A DNA stretch of 64,000 nucleotides from Serpentinimonas maccroryi. Lineage in GTDB: Bacteria > Pseudomonadota > Gammaproteobacteria > Burkholderiales > Burkholderiaceae_C. The position numbers and the translations under genes are program-made. The DNA is taken from the NCBI RefSeq assembly GCF_000828915.1, contig NZ_AP014569.1, forward strand, positions 744,001 through 808,000, written 5' to 3'. Positions 51,375-59,814 of this stretch are shown here, in pieces. Position 1 is the stretch's first letter; each line of letters opens with the position of its first letter. The notes below the pieces were generated by a model. It was not told the DNA's origin, searched no databases, and saw only the letters and a list, made by a program, of their open reading frames with translations.

Positions 51375-52088
51375 ATGATGGCGCCGCAACCCGTGCTCTC
51401 TGCCCAAGCGCTGCGCTGCGCCTATGCGGGGCAGGCGCCGGTGCTCGATGGCGTTGCACTTCAGCTGGCGCCGGGCGAGGTCGTCGGCTTGTTGGGGCGC
51501 TCGGGCAGCGGCAAGTCAACCTTGGCGCGCTGCTTGGCCGGCTTGCAGCCCTTTGATAGCGGCGAGCTGCGCTGGCGCGCTCAAGTGCTGCCGAGCGCGC
51601 GCACACGCGCGCAGCGCCGCGCGATCCAATACGTCTGGCAAGAGCCGCAACTGGCGCTCAGCCCCTACCGCAGCGCGCTCGAGAGCGCACTGGAGCCGCT
51701 GGAAGGCTTTGGGCTGGGTGCGCCCGGGCAGCAGCGCGCCACCGCCGCGCAGATGCTGGAGCGGCTGGGGTTGCCCGCCAGCGCGCAGCAGCGCCGGCCG
51801 CATCAGCTCTCGGGCGGCCAGTGCCAGCGCGTGGTGCTGGCGCGGGCGCTGCTGGCGCAGCCCGAGGTGCTGCTGCTCGACGAACCGTTTTCGGCCTTGG
51901 ATAGCGTCACCACGCTGGCGCTGCTCGACGATCTGCCGCAGCTGCTGGCGGGTTCGGGGGCAGCGGTGCTGCTGGTGGCGCACGACCGCAGCTTGGTGCG
52001 CCGGCTGGCGCAGCGCGTGCTGTGGCTCGAGGGTGGGCAGCTGAAAGAGGTCAGCGCCGCAGCAGCCACCAAGCCACTGCGGAGGTGA
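51375..52088 (+). CDS. nikE: Nickel ABC transporter ATP-binding protein NikE
   Basis: A 237-residue ATPase with Walker A LLGRSGSGKSTLARC near residue 40, Q-loop YVWQEPQLALSPYR, signature LSGGQCQRVVLARAL and Walker B VLLLDEPFSALD. It appears intact although its partner nikD is broken. It starts 3 bp after the nikD stop. Confidence 0.85.
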   Translation: MMAPQPVLSAQALRCAYAGQAPVLDGVALQLAPGEVVGLLGRSGSGKSTLARCLAGLQPFDSGELRWRAQVLPSARTRAQRRAIQYVWQEPQLALSPYRSALESALEPLEGFGLGAPGQQRATAAQMLERLGLPASAQQRRPHQLSGGQCQRVVLARALLAQPEVLLLDEPFSALDSVTTLALLDDLPQLLAGSGAAVLLVAHDRSLVRRLAQRVLWLEGGQLKEVSAAAATKPLRR

Positions 52089-52119
52089 TGAGCAAAGGGA
52101 GCAACAAGCTGAGCCACAT
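52051..52119 (-). CDS. Possible 22-residue membrane peptide
   Basis: A 22-codon frame, MWLSLLLPLLITSAVAWWLLRR, beginning at 52119 with GAGG about 9 nt upstream. It is almost entirely hydrophobic with a positively charged C-terminus, as expected of a single-span membrane peptide. It overlaps the 3' end of nikE on the opposite strand and lies 70 bp downstream of bfd on the same strand. It may equally be chance. Confidence 0.3.
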   Translation of the reverse strand: MWLSLLLPLLITSAVAWWLLRR

Positions 52120-52189
52120 GGTGCTTAACCTCGATGGTGTGCGTGGGCGGTGAGCGTTCGTCTGTTAAGGGTGCAGGCTGTGTGGCGGT

Positions 52190-52402
52190 TTAGCCCGGGC
52201 TTGCCGCAGCCAGCTCTTGGTGCAAATGCAGCAAACGCTGGCTTGGGTGGCACTCCGACCAGATGCGCTGCGCCGTGTGCACGCACTGGCCGCACTGGGT
52301 CCCCACGCCGTGCTCGAACTGGATGGCGTCGAAGCCTTCGCCTTGCTGGGCGCAGGCGGCGATGGTCTTGTCACTGACCCGGCGGCATACACAGACGATC
52401 AT
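52190..52402 (-). CDS. bfd: Bacterioferritin-associated ferredoxin-like protein
   Basis: A 70-residue (2Fe-2S)-binding protein: MIVCVCRRVSDKTI at the start and GTQCGQCVHTA supply the Cys pattern of Bfd, which reduces and releases iron from bacterioferritin. It starts 26 bp from a Fur-box-like sequence, so low iron should switch it on. Confidence 0.85.
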   Translation of the reverse strand: MIVCVCRRVSDKTIAACAQQGEGFDAIQFEHGVGTQCGQCVHTAQRIWSECHPSQRLLHLHQELAAASPG

Positions 52403-52427
52403 GGATGGGCTCCTGAGGGATTGGGCG

Positions 52428-52446
52428 GATGATAATGATTCGCACT
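52428..52446 (-). promoter_or_regulatory. Fur-box-like site upstream of bfd
   Basis: The stretch 52428-52446 contains GATAATGAT (52431-52439), an exact half of the Fur consensus, followed by a weaker second half (TCGCACT). It lies directly upstream of bfd, a gene controlled by Fur in many bacteria. Confidence 0.55.
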
Positions 52447-52597
52447 AAACTGCGCAAGTCTTTTTTGATAACCCTTGCAGCGTGATGGCAATAGGCGATT
52501 TTGTGCAAGCTGCGGGTTTTTCTGGGCCCGGCAGCCTATGCTTTGGCCCGCGCTTCGGGTAGATTCGCAGCTTTACGATTTAGAACGCTGATACGCC

Positions 52598-53047
52598 ATG
52601 ATCACGGAGCTGCCTCCCATCCCGGCCAAACGCTACTTCACCATCGGTGAGGTGGGCGAGCTGTGTGGCGTCAAGCCGCACGTGCTGCGTTATTGGGAGC
52701 AGGAGTTCACGCAACTGCGCCCGATGAAGCGGCGCGGCAACCGGCGTTACTACCAGCACCACGAGGTGTTGATGATCCGCCGCATCCGCGAGCTGCTGTA
52801 CGAGCAGGGTTTCACCATCCAGGGTGCTCGCAACCGCTTGCAAGAACAGGTGCAACAGGAGCGCGAGCAGCGCCGCAGCGGGGCTTGCACCTTGGCGCAC
52901 ATGGAGCTGGAGCACGAAAATTCCCCGGATTTTGACCCCGCCGACAACGAAGAAGCTGCGGTGGGTTCCACCCAGGCCTTGACCAACTGGGCCACCGTGC
53001 GCACCGAGCTGCTGGCGATACGCCGTTTGTTGGACCAGCCGTGCTAG
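52598..53047 (+). CDS. MerR-family transcriptional regulator
   Basis: A 149-residue regulator. The N-terminal MerR HTH reads YFTIGEVGELCGVKPHVLRYWEQEF, followed by the wing RPMKRRGNRRYYQHHEVL and a coiled-coil dimer helix. There is no C-terminal metal-binding Cys motif, so it is not a classic metal sensor. Betaproteobacteria usually carry this gene next to ihfA and tRNA-Pro; here the tRNA is present but ihfA is not upstream. Confidence 0.88.
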   Translation: MITELPPIPAKRYFTIGEVGELCGVKPHVLRYWEQEFTQLRPMKRRGNRRYYQHHEVLMIRRIRELLYEQGFTIQGARNRLQEQVQQEREQRRSGACTLAHMELEHENSPDFDPADNEEAAVGSTQALTNWATVRTELLAIRRLLDQPC

Positions 53048-53102
53048 CGTTCCCGGGAGGCTGCGCGCAGCAGTCCTTCGCAGCATGCTAGAATTTGACC
53101 TT

Positions 53103-53179
53103 CGGCGTGTAGCGCAGCCTGGTAGCGCACTTGCATGGGGTGCAAGGGGTCGCGAGTTCGAATCCCGCCACGCCGACCA
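53103..53179 (+). tRNA. tRNA-Pro (anticodon GGG)
   Basis: A 77-nt tRNA including the encoded CCA. Acceptor CGGCGTG pairs with CACGCCG; anticodon stem CTTGC / GCAAG encloses ATGGGGT, giving anticodon GGG; the T-loop TTCGAAT is present. One A-C mismatch occurs in the T stem. Confidence 0.95.
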
Positions 53180-53190
53180 ACAAACGATCA

Positions 53191-53221
53191 AAGCCCGGTA
53201 CCGCAAGGTCCGGGCTTTTTC
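53191..53221 (+). terminator. Terminator after tRNA-Pro
   Basis: AAGCCCGG pairs with CCGGGCTT, followed by a T-run; it starts 12 bp after the tRNA CCA. The next 180 bp up to pcaF contain no gene that I can see. Confidence 0.85.
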
Positions 53222-53404
53222 ACGTCTATCGGCCAATCAGCAACAATGGCCTTTGCAAGTCAGCCCTGGGCGACAGGGCCATCCCATGGTAATCCCACCG
53301 ACCCATGAGGCCCTCGGCACCGGCAGCCCGCCCCCCACCCGCTTGAGCGCCTCTGGCCGACCTCACGCCTTTGCTCGTGCCCTAAACCCTGACGGAGATT
53401 GCAC

Positions 53405-54607
53405 ATGACCCAAGCCTACATCTGCGACGCCATCCGCACCCCCATCGGCCGCTACGGCGGCGCCCTAGCGTCGGTGCGCACCGACGACCTGGGCGCCATT
53501 CCGCTCAAGGCGCTGATGGCGCGCAACCCCAAAGTGGACTGGGCTGCTGTGACCGACGTGCTCTATGGCTGCGCCAATCAGGCCGGCGAAGACAACCGCA
53601 ACGTCGCTCGCATGAGCAGCCTGCTGGCGGGTCTGCCGCTCGAGGTGGCTGCGGCGACGATCAACCGCCTGTGCGGCTCGGGCCTCGATGCCGTGGGCAG
53701 CGCTGCGCGCGCCATCAAGGCCGGCGAAGCCACGCTGATGATCGCCGGTGGCGTCGAGAGCATGAGCCGCGCGCCGTTCGTCATGCCCAAGGCCGAAAGC
53801 GCCTACAGCCGCGCCAACGCGGTGTACGACACCACGATTGGCTGGCGCTTCATCAACAAGCTGATGAAAGACAAGTACGGCGTGGACTCCATGCCAGAGA
53901 CCGCCGAGAACGTGGCGCTGGAATTCCAGATCGAGCGCGAAGCCCAAGACCGCATGGCCCTGGCCAGCCAGCTCAAGGCCGTGGCCGCCATCGAGGCCGG
54001 CCACTTAGCGCGCGAGATCTGCCCCGTTGTCATCGCGCAAAAGAAGGGCGACCCGGTCGTCGTCGATACCGACGAGCACCCGCGCAAAACCAGCCTCGAG
54101 GCGCTGGCCAAGCTCAAGGGCGTGGTGCGGCCCGATGGCAGCGTCACGGCCGGCAACGCCAGCGGCGTCAACGACGGTTCGTGCGCCTTGCTGCTGGCCG
54201 ACGAAGCCACCGCTGCCCAGCAGGGCCTGACACCGAAGGCCCGCATCGTCGGCATGGCCAGCGCCGGGGTGGCGCCCCGCCTCATGGGCATCGGCCCGGT
54301 GCCGGCGACGCAGAAGGTGCTGCGCCAGACCGGGCTGACGCTGGAGCAAATCGAGGTGATCGAACTCAACGAAGCCTTCGCGGCCCAAGGCCTGGCGGTG
54401 CTGCGCCTGCTAGGCCTGCAGGACGACGACCCGCGCGTCAATGCTTGGGGCGGTGCGATTGCGCTGGGGCATCCGCTGGGAGCCAGCGGGGCGCGGTTGG
54501 CCACCACGGCCGTCAACCGCCTGCACACCACGGGCGGCCGCTATGCCCTGTGCACCATGTGCATCGGCGTGGGGCAGGGCATCGCGCTGGTGCTCGAGCG
54601 CGTCTGA
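53405..54607 (+). CDS. pcaF: 3-oxoadipyl-CoA/acetyl-CoA thiolase
   Basis: A 400-residue thiolase. The nucleophilic Cys is in TINRLCGSGLDAVG, the catalytic His in ALGHPLGASGAR, and the second Cys in MCIGVGQG. Length and the opening AYICDAIRTPIGRYGG match PcaF-type enzymes that cleave 3-oxoadipyl-CoA. It stands alone here, next to glutarate and GABA catabolic genes, so a more general thiolase role is possible. Confidence 0.85.
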   Translation: MTQAYICDAIRTPIGRYGGALASVRTDDLGAIPLKALMARNPKVDWAAVTDVLYGCANQAGEDNRNVARMSSLLAGLPLEVAAATINRLCGSGLDAVGSAARAIKAGEATLMIAGGVESMSRAPFVMPKAESAYSRANAVYDTTIGWRFINKLMKDKYGVDSMPETAENVALEFQIEREAQDRMALASQLKAVAAIEAGHLAREICPVVIAQKKGDPVVVDTDEHPRKTSLEALAKLKGVVRPDGSVTAGNASGVNDGSCALLLADEATAAQQGLTPKARIVGMASAGVAPRLMGIGPVPATQKVLRQTGLTLEQIEVIELNEAFAAQGLAVLRLLGLQDDDPRVNAWGGAIALGHPLGASGARLATTAVNRLHTTGGRYALCTMCIGVGQGIALVLERV

Positions 54608-54626
54608 CGGGCCGCGCAGGTGCGGT

Positions 54627-56132
54627 TCAACGCAGCACGTCACCCACGCAGACGTACTTGAGCTCCAGGTATTCGTCGATGCCGTGGTGCGAACCCTCGC
54701 GCCCGAGGCCCGACTGTTTCATTCCGCCAAAGGGCACGTGTTCGGTGGCCAAGATGCCGACGTTGACGCCCACCATGCCGTACTCCAGCGCCTCGCTCAC
54801 GCGCCAGATGCGGCCCACGTCGCGGCTGTAGAAGTAGCTCGCCAGCCCAAATTCGGTGGCGTTGGCGGCGGCGATGGCTTCTTGTTCGCTCTCGAAGCGG
54901 AACACCGGGGCCAGCGGGCCGAAGGTTTCTTCGCGCGCGCACAGCATGGCGGCGTGGCAGTCGGCGAGCACGGTGGGGGCAAAAAACTGGCCGCTGCCCA
55001 GCGCGCTCAGGCGCTGCCCACCCACCAGCACGCGCGCCCCTTGGGCCTGCGCGTCGTCGAGGTGGCGCTGCACCTTGTCGAGCGCGGCGGGTTCGATCAG
55101 CGGCCCGATGGCCACGCCTTCGGCAAAGCCGTTGCCCACTTGCAGCGTGCCGACCCGGGCCGCGAATTTTTGTATAAAGGCTTCGTAGATGCCAGCTTGC
55201 ACATAAAAGCGGTTGGCGCAGACGCAGGTCTGGCCGGCGTTGCGGTATTTGCTGGCCAGCGCGCCTTCGACGGCGCTGTCGAGGTCGGCGTCGTCAAAGA
55301 CGATAAAGGGCGCGTTGCCGCCGAGTTCGAGCGCGAGCTTTTTCACCGTCGGCGCGCACTGCGCCATCAGGATGCGCCCGACTTCGGTGGAGCCGGTGAA
55401 GCTCAGGTGGCGCACGGTGTCGCTGGCGCACAGCACCTGGCCGATGGCGATCGAGCGCGCGCTGTCGGCGCTGAGCACGTTGAGCACGCCCGGCGGCAGG
55501 CCGGCGCGCTGGGCCAGTTCGGCGGCGGCGAGCGCGGTCAGGGGCGTGAGTTCGGCCGGTTTGACGATCACCGGGCAGCCCGCCGCCAGCGCCGGCGCCA
55601 CTTTGCGCGTGATCATGGCCAGCGGAAAGTTCCAAGGCGTGATGGCGGCGCAGACGCCGATGGGCTGCTTGAGCACCAGCAGGCGCCGATTCGGGTCAAA
55701 CTGCGGCAGGGTTTCGCCATTGACGCGCTTGGCTTCTTCGGCAAACCATTCGACGAAGCTGGCCCCATACGCGACTTCGCCCCGGGTTTCGGCCAAGGGT
55801 TTGCCTTGTTCTGCGGTCATGAGCCGCGCCAGATCGTCTTGGTGCTCCAGCAGCAGTTCGAACCAGCGGCGCAAAATCTGGCTGCGCTGCTTGGCGGTTT
55901 GGTTGCGCCAGGCCGGCCAAGCGGCGTGGGCGGCGTCGATCGCCTGCTGGGCCTCGGCCGGTCCGAGGTTGGCGACATCGGCCAGCTTGGCCCCGGTGGC
56001 GGGGTCGTGCACGTCAAAGCGCTGGCTGCCGGGCACCCAGCGGCCGTCGATCAGGGCGTCGGTTTTGAGCAGGCTGGGGTCGCGCAGCAGGCTCAAGGGG
56101 CAGGCGGTGGGGGTGGGCATAGTCATGGACAT
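54627..56132 (-). CDS. gabD: Succinate-semialdehyde dehydrogenase (NAD(P))
   Basis: A 501-residue aldehyde dehydrogenase. The catalytic Cys is in NAGQTCVCANRFYV and the general base Glu in LALELGGNAPFIVFDDADLD; GSTEVGRI is the cofactor motif. Overall it matches GabD, which oxidises succinate (or glutarate) semialdehyde. Its place beside a CoA-transferase and glutaryl-CoA dehydrogenase suggests it may also act on glutarate semialdehyde. Confidence 0.9.
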   Translation of the reverse strand: MSMTMPTPTACPLSLLRDPSLLKTDALIDGRWVPGSQRFDVHDPATGAKLADVANLGPAEAQQAIDAAHAAWPAWRNQTAKQRSQILRRWFELLLEHQDDLARLMTAEQGKPLAETRGEVAYGASFVEWFAEEAKRVNGETLPQFDPNRRLLVLKQPIGVCAAITPWNFPLAMITRKVAPALAAGCPVIVKPAELTPLTALAAAELAQRAGLPPGVLNVLSADSARSIAIGQVLCASDTVRHLSFTGSTEVGRILMAQCAPTVKKLALELGGNAPFIVFDDADLDSAVEGALASKYRNAGQTCVCANRFYVQAGIYEAFIQKFAARVGTLQVGNGFAEGVAIGPLIEPAALDKVQRHLDDAQAQGARVLVGGQRLSALGSGQFFAPTVLADCHAAMLCAREETFGPLAPVFRFESEQEAIAAANATEFGLASYFYSRDVGRIWRVSEALEYGMVGVNVGILATEHVPFGGMKQSGLGREGSHHGIDEYLELKYVCVGDVLR

Positions 56133-56159
56133 GGGGTGGCTGATGCGCTCGTTTGGGGG

Positions 56160-57368
56160 TTAGGTGCCCGGCAGCGGCTGCCAGTGCGTGTGCGCGGGGC
56201 CGAGTGTGGGTGGGGGCAGTGCGGCGCAAGGGCGCTGGCCGTCGAGCAGGATCGGGTGCGCCAGCGCGGGCGGGGTGCCGGGCGCGCCGTCCTCCGGCGC
56301 CGCTTGCGCGGGGATGATCAGGCCGCGCGCCGCCACTTGTGGGTGCTCGAGCACCTGCGCCACGTCCAAAATGGGGGCGCAGGGGATGCCCAGCGCATCG
56401 AGCAGCGCGCGCCAGTCGGCGGTGTCGCGCTGGCGCAGCACCGGGCCGATGAGCTCGATCAGCTCCTGGCGGTGTTGCACCCGCGCCGGGTTGGTGCCAA
56501 AGCGCAGGTCGCGCGCCAGCAGCGGCTGGCCGATGGCCTCGCACAGGCGGCTGAACTGGGCGTCGTTGCCCACGGCCAGCACGAGGTGGCCGTCGCGGGT
56601 GGCAAAAACCTGGTAGGGCACGATGTTGGGGTGCGCGTTGCCCATGCGGCTGGGCCGGGTGGCGCCGATGAGCTGGTTGCTGGCTTGGTTGGCCAGCATG
56701 GCCACTTGCACGTCGAACAAGGCGGCGTCGATCACGCGCCCGCGCCCGGTGCGCCCGCGCTCGTGCAGCGCGGCCAAGATGGCGCTGCAGGCATAGACGC
56801 CGGTGAGCAGATCGGAGACCGCCACGCCCACCTTTTGCGGCTCGCCGTCGGGGTTGCCAGTGATGCTCATCAGGCCGCCTTCGGCTTGGATGGCAAAGTC
56901 GTAACCGGCGCGGGGCGAGAGCGGGCCCGTCTGGCCGTAGCCGGTGATGGAGCAGTAGATCAGGCGCGGGTTGAGGGCCTGCAGATTGGGCGCATCCAGC
57001 CCATAGCGCGCCAGTTGGCCGACTTTGTAGTTTTCGATCAGCACGTCGGCCTCGCGCGCGAGCTGGCGCACCTGCTCGATGCCTTCGGGCTGGGTCAGGT
57101 CGATGGCCACCGAGCGCTTGCCGCGGTTGGCGCAGACGAAGTAGGCCGATAGCCGCTGCTCGCCTTCGCCCCACCAGGGCGGGCCCCAGGCGCGGGTGTC
57201 GTCGCCGCAGCCGGGGCGCTCGACCTTGATCACGTCGGCGCCGTAGTCGGCCAGTATCTGTGCTGCCCAAGGGCCGGCGAGCACGCGCGAGAGGTCGAGC
57301 ACGCGCACGCCCTCGAGTGGCCGCGGCGGCGCGGCGGCGGGGCTGGCGCTGAAGGGGGCAGGGGGCAT
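56160..57368 (-). CDS. Family III CoA-transferase (CaiB/BaiF)
   Basis: A 402-residue family III CoA-transferase: LEGVRVLDLSRVLAGPWAAQILADYGADVIKVE at the start and the family's NRGKRSVAIDL motif. Next to gcdH this class commonly acts as succinyl-CoA:glutarate CoA-transferase, activating glutarate for GcdH. That substrate is inferred from the neighbour. It starts 22 bp after gcdH ends, on the same strand. Confidence 0.85.
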   Translation of the reverse strand: MPPAPFSASPAAAPPRPLEGVRVLDLSRVLAGPWAAQILADYGADVIKVERPGCGDDTRAWGPPWWGEGEQRLSAYFVCANRGKRSVAIDLTQPEGIEQVRQLAREADVLIENYKVGQLARYGLDAPNLQALNPRLIYCSITGYGQTGPLSPRAGYDFAIQAEGGLMSITGNPDGEPQKVGVAVSDLLTGVYACSAILAALHERGRTGRGRVIDAALFDVQVAMLANQASNQLIGATRPSRMGNAHPNIVPYQVFATRDGHLVLAVGNDAQFSRLCEAIGQPLLARDLRFGTNPARVQHRQELIELIGPVLRQRDTADWRALLDALGIPCAPILDVAQVLEHPQVAARGLIIPAQAAPEDGAPGTPPALAHPILLDGQRPCAALPPPTLGPAHTHWQPLPGT

Positions 57369-57390
57369 GGGGCGTTTGGCTCTCAGTCTC

Positions 57391-58584
57391 TCAGTTGGCA
57401 AAAGCGGCGATGCCCGTGATGGCGCGCCCAAGGATGAGGGCGTGCACGTCGTGCGTGCCCTCGTAGGTGTTGACCACTTCGAGGTTGACCAGGTGCCGCG
57501 CCACGCCGTATTCGTCGCTGATGCCGTTGCCACCGAGCATATCGCGCGCTTGGCGGGCGATGTCAAGCGCCTTGCCGCAGCTGTTGCGCTTGAGTAGGCT
57601 GGTAAGTTCGATGGCGGCCTGGCCTTCGTCTTTCAGGCGCCCTAGGCGCAGACAACCTTGCAGACCGAGCGCGATTTCGCTCACCATATCGGCCAGCTTC
57701 TTTTGAATCAGCTGGTTGGCGGCCAAGGGGCGGCCGAACTGCTGGCGCTCGAGCACGTACTGGCGCGCGCGGGCGCAGCAGTCTTCGGCCGCACCCAGCG
57801 CGCCCCAAGCGATGCCGTAGCGGGCGCTGTTGAGGCAGGTGAACGGGCCCTTGAGGCCGCGCACATCGGGGAAGGCGTTGGCTTCGGGGCAAAACACGTC
57901 TTCCATCACGATCTCGCCGGTGATGCTGGCGCGCAGGCCCACCTTGCCGTGGATGGTCGGTGCGCTCAGGCCTTTCCAGCCTTTTTCTAGGATGAAGCCG
58001 CGTATGGCGCCTTCATCGTCCTTGGCCCAGACCACGAATACGTCGGCGATCGGGGAGTTGGTGATCCACGTCTTGGCGCCGCTGATCGCGTAACCGCCGG
58101 GCACTTTCTTGGCGCGGGTGACCATGCCGCCGGGGTCGGAACCGTGGTTGGGTTCGGTCAGGCCAAAGCAGCCCACCCACTCTCCGCGGGCCAGCTTGGG
58201 CAGGTATTGCTGCTTTTGCGCCTCGGTGCCAAATTCGTAGATCGGCACCATCACCAGCGAGCTTTGCACGCTCATCATCGAGCGGTAGCCCGAATCCACG
58301 CGCTCGACCTCGCGCGCCACCAGCCCGTAGCTGACGTAGTTCAGGCCAGCGCCGCCGTAGGCCTCGGGAATGGTGGGGCCCAGCAGGCCGAGCGCGCCCA
58401 TTTCGTTGAAGATGGATCGGTCCGTGCTTTCGTTGCGAAAGGCCAGTTGCACCCGTGGTAGCAGTTTTTCTTGGCAGTAGGCACGGGCGGCATCGCGCAC
58501 GGCGCGCTCGTCGGCGCTGAGCTGGCTATCGAGTAGAAAGGGGTCGGACCAATCGAAGCGGGGGCTGGAGGATGGGGTGGGCAT
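57391..58584 (-). CDS. gcdH: Glutaryl-CoA dehydrogenase
   Basis: A 397-residue acyl-CoA dehydrogenase that oxidises and decarboxylates glutaryl-CoA to crotonyl-CoA. It contains the GcdH-type region [13 protein letters not shown] around its active-site Arg and the catalytic Glu in [20 protein letters not shown]. The start [15 protein letters not shown] at 58584 matches the family. Electrons would pass through ETF to the ETF-ubiquinone oxidoreductase encoded at 36918-38606. Confidence 0.93.
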   Translation of the reverse strand: MPTPSSSPRFDWSDPFLLDSQLSADERAVRDAARAYCQEKLLPRVQLAFRNESTDRSIFNEMGALGLLGPTIPEAYGGAGLNYVSYGLVAREVERVDSGYRSMMSVQSSLVMVPIYEFGTEAQKQQYLPKLARGEWVGCFGLTEPNHGSDPGGMVTRAKKVPGGYAISGAKTWITNSPIADVFVVWAKDDEGAIRGFILEKGWKGLSAPTIHGKVGLRASITGEIVMEDVFCPEANAFPDVRGLKGPFTCLNSARYGIAWGALGAAEDCCARARQYVLERQQFGRPLAANQLIQKKLADMVSEIALGLQGCLRLGRLKDEGQAAIELTSLLKRNSCGKALDIARQARDMLGGNGISDEYGVARHLVNLEVVNTYEGTHDVHALILGRAITGIAAFAN

Positions 58585-58750
58585 GAGGGGCTCGCAGGTG
58601 GAATCGCTGCACGCCGTCGCCCGGCGCACCGACGGGCCAAGTTTAGCGTCTGGCGCAGATGCGCGGTGTCGCCTGATTGCCAATCGCTGCACGCTGCCCA
58701 CTCCACCCGTTCATGGCGCTGCCGGGCAGGCCGTCCCCTGCCCAATATCC

Positions 58751-59188
58751 TCACCAGCGCAAGCTGCGCGCTCCCAGCGCCGCCCCTAGGCCGGCGCAGG
58801 CCGCCATGCCCAGCACGTACCAGACGGCCAGAAAGGGGGCGGCCATTTCGGCGCAGTGCAGCGAATAAAGCAGCGCCGCCAACGCGCCAGCCAGCCACCC
58901 CGCAGCGGCGCCGCACGCGACCGGTTGCGTGGGGGCCAGCCCGCGCAGGGCCCAAAATAGCCCCAGCCCCAAGGGCAGGGCGGTGAGTACGATGTTGAGG
59001 CTGCACACGCGCCAAGTTTGGCCCAGCAACAGATCGAGCCGCTGCGCTGGCGCTGCCTGCCAAAGCACCCATGCCGCCCACAGCCACAGCAACGCCACCG
59101 GCAGCAGCACCGCCCAAGCCAGGGTGCCCGCTCGCATCCCGGGGTGCGCTAGGCGCCACAGCAGGGCGGCACCCAAGGCGCTCACCAT
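58751..59188 (-). pseudogene. nrsF: nrsF remnant (DUF1109 anti-sigma factor), N-terminus lost
   Basis: The last 145 residues of an NrsF/DUF1109 anti-sigma factor are well preserved, with four membrane helices and the diagnostic ending LLYSLHCAEMAAPFLAVWYVLGMAACAG. Family members are about 210 residues, so some 65-75 N-terminal residues including the first two helices and the sigma-binding part are missing. A deletion joins this piece to the sigma factor at about 59188. An ATG exists at the junction, so a shortened protein might be made. Confidence 0.8.
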
Positions 59189-59646
59189 TGGTGTGCACGA
59201 TCGGCAGGCGCTGGTGCTCAGGCAGGGCTTCGAGCAGCAGCGCCAGGTCGCGCCAGGTCGCGCCGGGTTTCGTGTGCGCTGTCGTGCGCGCTCTCGTATG
59301 GGCTTTGGTCGCTGCCGGCAAACAGCGCCAGATCCTCGTCCAGCGGCTCGTTGAGCGCTTCGTGGCGGGAGCGGCGGCGCCACAGATCGACCAGCTTGTA
59401 GCGCGCCAGCGCGTGCACCCAAGCGGTCAGCGGCTCACTGCGCCGGTAGGTGTGGCGTTGGGTGTGTATGGCCATCAAGGTTTCCTGAACCAAATCTTCA
59501 ACTTCATCTGGTAACTTGTTTAAACGATGACGAAAATAACCGCGCAGCAAGGGTGTGATCCGATGCAGAAACTGGTGGTAGGCGGGGCCATCCCCATCCA
59601 GCCCCAGCAGGAGCAAGCCGCGCAGTTCGTGCTCGGTTGCAGTCAT
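59189..59646 (-). pseudogene. sigF: ECF sigma factor SigF-like, frameshifted and truncated
   Basis: An ECF sigma factor of the SigF/NrsF type. Region 2 is intact (HRITPLLRGYFRHRLNKLPDEVEDLVQETLMAIHTQRH; ARYKLVDLWRRRSRHE). At 59241-59260 the 10-mer CGCCAGGTCG is tandemly duplicated; removing one copy restores ETRRDLALLLEALPEHQRLPIVHT. After that the gene ends in a deletion joined to nrsF, so all of region 4 (-35 recognition) is gone. The start is ATG 59646. The product cannot work as a normal sigma factor. Confidence 0.85.
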
Positions 59647-59654
59647 GTTGCTAG

Positions 59655-59681
59655 TTCGTTGCATGCAGGCCCAAGGTTACA
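59655..59681 (-). promoter_or_regulatory. SigF-type promoter of sigF-nrsF
   Basis: Minus strand: TGTAACC (59681-59675), 16 bp, CGAACTAGCA (59658-59649). The match to the bufA promoter is exact in both boxes. The element ends only a few bases before the sigF ATG (59646), so the transcript would be leaderless or nearly so. Confidence 0.75.
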
Positions 59682-59713
59682 GCGTTGCAAAAAATTATTT
59701 TTTCTGCCCGCAC

Positions 59714-59746
59714 TGTAACCAATCGCTGTGGCCAAGCGAACTAGCA
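59714..59746 (+). promoter_or_regulatory. SigF-type promoter of the buf operon
   Basis: TGTAACC (59714-59720), 16 bp, CGAACTAGCA (59737-59746). This fits my recollection of the motif for Caulobacter SigF-controlled metal-stress genes (GTAACC-N16-CGAA). It gives bufA a leader of about 65-70 nt with GGAG 8 nt before the ATG. Confidence 0.75.
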
Positions 59747-59814
59747 GGCGCCACGGCCTAGCAATGGACGCCACGGCCGGGCACTTCAACCACCCAAAGC
59801 ATGGAGCTTTTTTG

